Assembly: GCF_022539665.2 (NCBI RefSeq)
Contig: NC_081337.1
Coordinates: 2,208,679 to 2,272,678, forward strand
DNA from: Daphnia carinata
Lineage: Eukaryota; Arthropoda; Branchiopoda; Diplostraca; Daphniidae
DNA: 64,000 nt
Direction of reading: 5' to 3'
Shown here piece by piece: positions 58,193 through 64,000 of this stretch. The translations under genes were made by a program, and so were the position numbers. Every line of letters starts with the position of its first letter. The first letter of the stretch is position 1. Below the pieces are notes generated by a model. It had not been told where the DNA came from and did no database searches. It saw only the letters and a program-made list of their open reading frames with translations.

Positions 58193-59439
58193 TACCAACT
58201 TCTGGTTTTTTAAGAAATTTAGTTGCCTTTAGTGGAGAAAATTCCCATGTTGTCAAAAGGATACCCAAAATTTGCAATGCATTAATGAACAATTCTCATC
58301 TTCACATTGGTTCTGAGGTAATTTTACCTTCATTCATGTTAGCATAAATATTACTGATCTTTCTTAATTATTTACATTTGTTTTCTAGTTCCAGTATAAA
58401 TGCTTCCTCTAGTTGGTACAAGACCTTATTTTGAATTATGGGGGAGCAAAGCTGGATGATAGTATATTCCACCTGATTTTCAGCACGTTACACATTCTAG
58501 CTAAAGTATTTTGGTTTTTCCGTAACACAAGTTTTGAGTATTGAAGTAGTGACGTTTTCTTTATATTCATCTTTTAGTTATCAATCGACTGCTCAATCCC
58601 TGATGTCATCAACAACTTGAGTCGTATTATTGCTGATGTTGACGGGCACATTGGTGTACAATGCAGAGCGTTGATGGCCCTAAGATGTCTGAGCAGCAAG
58701 CATCTGGACACAGCTACATTGGAACACTGGAACGCCTTACTATATAAATTCTATGAAATCGCGCAAACTGAAAAAAATATTCTCTTTTTGGGAGCTGCTT
58801 TAATTGTATTCATCTTTAAAAGAGCCTTGATATCCCAGGGACTAAATATTTCTTTCTTTTTTTTTACAATTTTAGAGCGCCCTCATAGATGTGTTGCGGT
58901 GCAAGATGAGATTGCTTGATGAAATAACAGATACGGATGACCTCGTGGCAGAACAAATGTGGAATGAGGGATCGGAAATCTACCGTGTAACCAGTGACTT
59001 ATTGGGATCAGCGGTACACCGGATAGGCCATTTTTCTCCGTCGCTTTGTCGGCAAGTTCAGCGAGGCCGTTCAGATAAAGTTGGCAATTCGTGCAATGAG
59101 CTTTACTGGACTTTGAAGACACTTCATAAGCCTTTACCTCAATCGAAATGGCGCTACAACCTTTACGACAAACCACATTCAAAAGCAAAAACGACTGATC
59201 TTATGGATGTCTTCGATTATTCTGAACGGAACCATCTGCGGATGGCCAACATCACTTTCCGCGTGAGAAACTGGAAACAACGTCCAATGCACTTGCTGAA
59301 GAAAAAGGTGCCACAATGCCCTAGTGCGTCCTTCTCAAACTTTGCCGTTTTAGCCAGTTCCAAGTTCAAATGTATTTCAAAGTGTTATGTCGTCAACTCA
59401 ACGTTGCTTTTCAACTGTCTGGTTGATTTGATTTTGTAA
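58193..59439 (+). pseudogene. M6: helical-protein remnant
   Basis: Exon ends/starts at 58,317, 58,413-58,505, 58,578-58,838 and 58,876-59,439, in phase 0. The third donor is GG. It is almost identical to M1 and M4; MRLLDEITDT differs by one residue. Confidence 0.6.
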
Positions 59440-59707
59440 TATATGTGGAAATTTAACATTCAACCAAGCTGTTATATAGGCATCAACAACCACAAAAATC
59501 ACAAAATTTATAGGATTTAACATGTCTTAAATGTATCTTGAAACGATAATGATCTTTGTAAAACGATAGAAAATAATATAACATTTGGGAATAATGCATT
59601 TAATGTAAACAAACAACCACTGTTGTTTACTTATCATTAAATATCCTTGCCATCAAATAACCGTACGTTGAGGAATAATTACATATAGGATCCACAGGGG
59701 AAAAAAT

Positions 59708-59903
59708 GGGTTCCCTCCTCGGGAACCTTACTTACCTTATGGGATGTTACCTTAGTAGACTTACCTGTGTGGATCTTATATAGCCTTCAATGTAAGGTGG
59801 CTTGCGTATAGCAGGCATGACCACAGGGGTATGGGGGACATTCACGGCTCAATACGCCGTGACACCTTCATTGGCCGTGGATGGCGCCACTACTTCCATC
59901 CAC
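59708..59903 (-). other. Hairpin-rich element, copy 5
   Basis: Stems as in copy 1. The small ACCCC/GGGGT stem is weakened by a C-to-A change, and the outermost pair of the GGGTTCCC stem is lost. Confidence 0.3.
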
Positions 59904-60319
59904 CCCAACGCTTGGTGTTACAGGCATCTCCTTTATACAGGTAGTTATCACCTGTAATTTCGCTGCTGCACGTTGCCGCTTTTCAACCATTTTGTTGCTT
60001 TAAAATGAGCAATTAACTAAAAATCGATAAAACAAATAATGAACTATATTAACAACATGAATTTTTAATAGGAGAAAATATTTTTATTCTCTAAAGCTCA
60101 AGAAATATGTATAAAAGGGGTAAATTGTGTAACAGAAGGGGGTAACTTATAAGGATATACACTTTGAAAGCTTCCTGGTTTATTTCAATCACACAATTCA
60201 TACGTTTTAGTTAAAACAGAACCGCGAAAAGCAAGAAATAAGAATAAATAATAATGATAATACATAAAAATTAAATAAATAAATAAAAATTGCCCGATTT
60301 TTTCACTTAACTTTTCCTC

Positions 60320-61915
60320 GACGCACAACGGCCAATGACACCTTAATGTTAATAAAACATCACTTACCTTACATAATGTGCTGATGATGGAGATTTTCAT
60401 CAGCTTTCACAAACTATCTAACTTTTCGTTAAGGTCCGCGTTGGTAGAAAACAGTTTGTTCGTCTAAATGCGGCAATTACTATGCAGTTATTCAGTATAA
60501 ATATTGTTTGTTGGCATATATTATTTTTCCATGAACCTTTTTTATGTTATATCTGCAGCAGAAAGGTTCGAAAAAAGAAAAGCTAACATTACTATTATTA
60601 AACCTAAGTAAATGGTAAATTAAGTATCTATATACTGTATGTATTCAAATTGATCACGATTTCACAGAAAGATAATTAGAATTATGGCGATTCATTTTCA
60701 AAAATAAAAATAAAAAAAGCGACGTATGCGTCAGCACAATAAAGCGAATGAGATCTATGACGTCAGTTCATAATTGCCAGCGCCAAAATCATCTCCCTGG
60801 CGGATGTGGGTGGATCTTTTTTCTTCATACAAGGGACGGCGATTCGCTTGCGATTTTTGCATCGACGGGCTTATGGCGTTCTTCGAATTTATTTCCCATC
60901 AGCCAAATTTATTATCCCACAACTACCAGTAAATTCTCCTCTGCGGCAAACTGTATCAGGTCTTCCCGTGCCATCGAAAGTTATAGCCAAACGATTTGCA
61001 GTGCTTGAAGCGTGTCGATTATCGCACCAGCAAAAAGAGCTGGACGATAACTTTATCCCACTGGGAAGGAAAATCTTCAACTGGAGGAGGAGGAGGATGA
61101 CAACGCTGATTTGGAAGCCGATGGGATGCTGGATCACGTATGAAAAATGCTTCTTGATGGCATGAAACAATGCTTTTTTCTATATATGTATATATTTTTT
61201 TTAAATTCATAGTTGGAAAACAATAGTTGCTGTAAATGGCAATTGGATAGCCTGAATTTATGATGGACCGAATAGTTATCTGCTCCCATCATATGTGACC
61301 TCCGCCCTAGTTATCAATACAAACTGCGAATTAACATTGTTACTGCGTTTTTAGATATAGGGCATGAAAGCAGTGAAATAGGCCTATTCTTCACTGAACC
61401 ATCAATCCTTAACATCGTCCTACATATCATTGTTTGCAATAAAAGTATGTTTTAATCAATTTCCATCAGAAGAAATTTTGTGTAAACCAGCTCTCTGTTG
61501 GAGTTAGCAGCTGCTTACCTGTTCAAGCTAACTTTTGGTATTTCAAAACAAAGCCCATCTGCAACATTTCTGCAAGGGATCAATGCCGCGATTTGAATAA
61601 AAAGGTTCTGGGGTATGAACCGTAATTCTTATTGTTGGATGTGACAGCCCGATTTTTCAAACTAAGGTAAACGAGGGATTCCGTCTTTGTTTCAAGTGTA
61701 TAGTATCCACACAAAAATCGCTGCTGTTTGAGAAAACTCATATAATCTAACATCACCAACACATTCAACAACTATTAAAATGAGTTTACCTGATGATGCG
61801 AAGAGGAAAACCACCACGAACGTATTCGAAAGCACAACGCTTAAAATTCAACTATCCATTACGGATGCATCTTAACCACAGAGGTAATGTAAACGAATTG
61901 CTCAAACATGGTAAA
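60320..61915. repeat. X module, copy X6 (carries a Dicer exon fragment)
   Basis: Near-identical to X1. The Dicer DUF283 fragment is 60,920-61,138 (plus), with the same missing T at about 61,053 and the same GTATG donor, but without the 20-bp duplication of X1. The 31-codon frame (61,780-61,875) differs from X1 by three amino acids. Confidence 0.6.
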
Positions 61916-62009
61916 ACGTAGCTCAGTCTCAGCGATAACCTTTCGAGAGCGAGACTGAGACGAGGTGAGACGGTATGATAGAAGAAGAAAAGACCTGGAA
62001 TTGACACGT

Positions 62010-62375
62010 TCCAATTACGACCCGTGATTAGACCATACGATTTTTCTATTGTGGCTTTTTTTTCGCGTGTAATTGTTTTTCATCATAAAAAAAATTGTAT
62101 TCGAAAGATACTAAAAAAAGTAAATAATAAAGTTCATTTGTTGAAATTGTCAATTTAGTTTATTGTGTTTGCTAAATTGAACATTAAACGTCAGTTTGTG
62201 CCATAAAGCACCGTACCCTATTAGATCACCTATGGTACAGTATAAAAGACTTGATAAAACACTTTACGTTTGGTAACGGTGTTGGTTCGCTAGCGCCGTT
62301 ACTGCATGTATAAGCCTTACTAATAAATGTTTATCTAATTTAATTGCAGGTATGCTGGGAATGGCAGAAAAGAGT
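62010..62375 (+). repeat. Inverted leader module fused to another gene's 5' end
   Basis: Corresponds to the reverse complement of 9,990-10,400 with the TATAAAAG at 62,241-62,248 and the TTGCAGGTATG site at 62,345-62,355. After GGGAATGG the sequence leaves the leader and enters the secreted-type 5' fragment. Confidence 0.55.
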
Positions 62376-62590
62376 GATGCAAGTATCGCGACAGCTTGAA
62401 TAACGATGGATTGTGACTACCCTGGCTGGTTACATGGAAAGGAGACGCTATCAACTCTAAATGGAAATTAGGTGTCCACATGAATTGTAAACGGTGGATT
62501 AATACGGATATGACGACCAATCCCACTCTTTTGGGTAAGTTGAACTTCACAAATATTTTTGTTATATTTAAATAAATCACACAAAATCAA
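62376..62590 (+). pseudogene. 5' exon fragment of a secreted-type gene
   Basis: Plus-strand equivalent of 20,880-21,110. ATGACGACCAATCCCACTC (from 62,513) is followed by a GTAAGTTGAACTTCAC donor. No further exon follows, so it is a fragment. The product is unknown. Confidence 0.4.
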
Positions 62591-63029
62591 ATTCACAAAT
62601 CAAAGTAACGTGTTAGAGTTACGTGTTGGAAAGGTATGAAATATAAAGATGGCTGATTTCGGCGTTAGCGTATCTATCAGGCTGGTCGCGAGGCAATATG
62701 TACTACTTAGTACACAATCGCGCCTACAGTTTTCTTTATGGGGAAAGTGTGTGTTGTCGCCCCTAGGGCTTTGATTTGGTTGCTTTAATGGTTAAACCGT
62801 TAAAGTTAAGCCAGTTAAACAAAAATGCGTGTAGCGCATGTCTTAATTTTTTCGAAGCGAATAATATGAATTCGTTTTATATAAATTTACTAGTAACGTT
62901 GGGCCCGTCCAGGGCCGGGGTATAGGTGGCGCTAGCGTAATTAACGCTATTTTTAAGACAATCGATCCACATTTATTGTTTTTCCCGTCTACCACTAATT
63001 CCTATTACAAATTAGGAGTTTCCCTTTCT
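62591..63029. other. No recognisable gene
   Basis: Spacer before the minisatellite. No motif or exon chain was seen. Confidence 0.4.
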
Positions 63030-63985
63030 TGCCCGCCGACCCACTCCCTGTTTCTGCCCGTCCATCACCTGACTTTTCTGCCGGCCACGAACCCAGCTGA
63101 AGTTATCCGTCGACCCCCTCTCTGCCCGTCAAACCACTCTTTGCCCGTCGACCCCCTCTCTGCCCGTTAACCCACACTCTGCCCGTCAACTCACATTGTG
63201 CCCACAAAAATGCCTGCTGGGGGACATCTACCTTTTTTGCATTTGCCCACCCTTTCGTCACAGTCTCGGCCCGTCCAAACCCCCGCTATAGTTGTCCGTT
63301 CACTCATTTTTTGCTTCTGCCCGCTAAGAAGCCCGCTGTTATTGCCGGTCGACCTTCTAACTGCCCGTCGACCTTCTTACTACCCGTCGACCCTCTCACT
63401 GTCTGTCGGTGCCCTGAGTGCCCGTCGACCCACTCGCTGCCCGTTGACCCTCTCACTGCTCGTCGGCCCCCTAACTGCCCGTCGACCCACTCGCTGCCCG
63501 TCGAACCCCTAACTGCCCGTCGACCCCTTCGCTGCTCGTCGACCCCCTCGCTGCCCGTCGACCCACTCGCTGCCCCTCGATCCCATCTCTGCCCGTCACC
63601 CCACTCGCTACCCGCCAAAACGAATGCTATAGTGGCGCATTAACATTTTCATTTGCTTTTGCCCGTCTTTCCCTCGCAGTCTCAGCCCAAAAAACGTCCG
63701 CTGTAGTTGCCGTCCACCCACGTTTTCCCTCTGCCCGTCTTTTCTCGAATATTCTCTGCCCGTCAACCCCCTTGCCCACCAAAAAGCCGCTGTAGTTGCC
63801 CGTCTTCCACCGTACAATTTCTGCCCGTCGGCTTACCTATTGTAGCGCCCACCAGTTTTAAGCCAAGCCCGCAGACTAAAAAATTGCATTTTCCCGACCT
63901 ATGGTACAGTTTCTGTCCATCAAAAGGCCCGTTTAGTTGCCTGTCCACTCACTTTTTGCCTCTGCCCGTCAACCCACTTTGATCG
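63030..63985. repeat. C/T-rich minisatellite, 19-bp period
   Basis: Degenerate tandem copies of CTGCCCGTCGACCCNCTCG, densest at 63,420-63,610. A larger block containing GCTGTAGTTGCCCGTC-like sequence returns at about 63,270, 63,335, 63,697, 63,790 and 63,930, suggesting a higher-order unit. Because 19 is not a multiple of 3, all frames on both strands stay partly open and give 90-110-codon frames with proline/serine/arginine repeats. These are not genes. The array runs off the window end. Confidence 0.85.
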
Positions 63986-64000
63986 CCAGGAAACTCGCCG

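Noticed and set aside
63198-63643. Frames of 104-110 codons on both strands in the minisatellite
   Set aside because: They are produced by the 19-bp repeat, which stays open in several frames. The peptides are simple rotations of the repeat.
63030-63985. CRISPR-like array
   Set aside because: The repeats are contiguous and degenerate without unique spacers of constant length, and the genome is eukaryotic.

Overview
The window looks like arthropod nuclear DNA, most probably a cladoceran crustacean such as Daphnia. It is AT-rich, its introns are short (about 40-70 bp) with GT/AG ends, and it carries an RR-type chitin-binding cuticle protein, tyrosine-rich secreted-protein relics, TATA boxes paired with TCAGT-type initiators, and a Dicer-1-like gene family. 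This assignment is inferred from gene content. There are no bacterial-style genes, rRNA genes or CRISPR arrays.

Most of the window is one complex segmental-duplication array. Its modules are: L (leader, about 0.8 kb), D (fragments of a Dicer-1-like gene), M (C-terminal exons of an unidentified helical, HEAT/ARM-like protein, fused behind D), A (about 8.5 kb with BTB-type and tyrosine-rich pseudogenes) and X (about 1.6 kb containing the next piece of Dicer). The order is: D0 end-M0-A (1-9.65 kb); fold-back element-L-D1-M1-X1 (9.65-17.2 kb); a cuticle-protein island (17.9-21.1 kb); partial X, SINE-like DNA and a diverged L (21.2-24.4 kb); D2, the only copy reaching the platform/PAZ region (25.0-27.8 kb), fused to a tyrosine-rich gene tail; fold-back-L-D3-M3-A (28.4-42.06 kb); fold-back-L-D4-M4 and a partial A (42.06-48.57 kb); D5-L inverted (48.57-51.8 kb); a Myb/SANT-type transposon and a small palindrome (51.8-54.4 kb); L-D6-M6-X6 (54.4-61.9 kb); an inverted L fused to a secreted-gene 5' fragment (62.0-62.6 kb); and a 19-bp minisatellite (63.0-64 kb).

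The Dicer copies encode pieces of the helicase, the DUF283 dimerisation domain and, in D2 only, platform, PAZ and connector. All helicase copies share the same stop codon and the same 1-bp deletion, and all copies share a stop after the helicase, so the family probably spread after it had already been inactivated. None contains RNase III domains, so none is a working Dicer. D5 and D6 lie head to head as a large inverted repeat. If transcribed through, it could fold into long double-stranded RNA with Dicer sequence, so a self-targeting endo-siRNA source is the most interesting hypothesis here.

The only gene that looks complete is the cuticle protein at 17,930-18,660 (minus). Nearly everything else is a pseudogene, a gene fragment, a transposon relic or a repeat. 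Exon coordinates come from reading splice signals and phases by eye. No alignments or database searches were run, so statements of identity between copies are visual.
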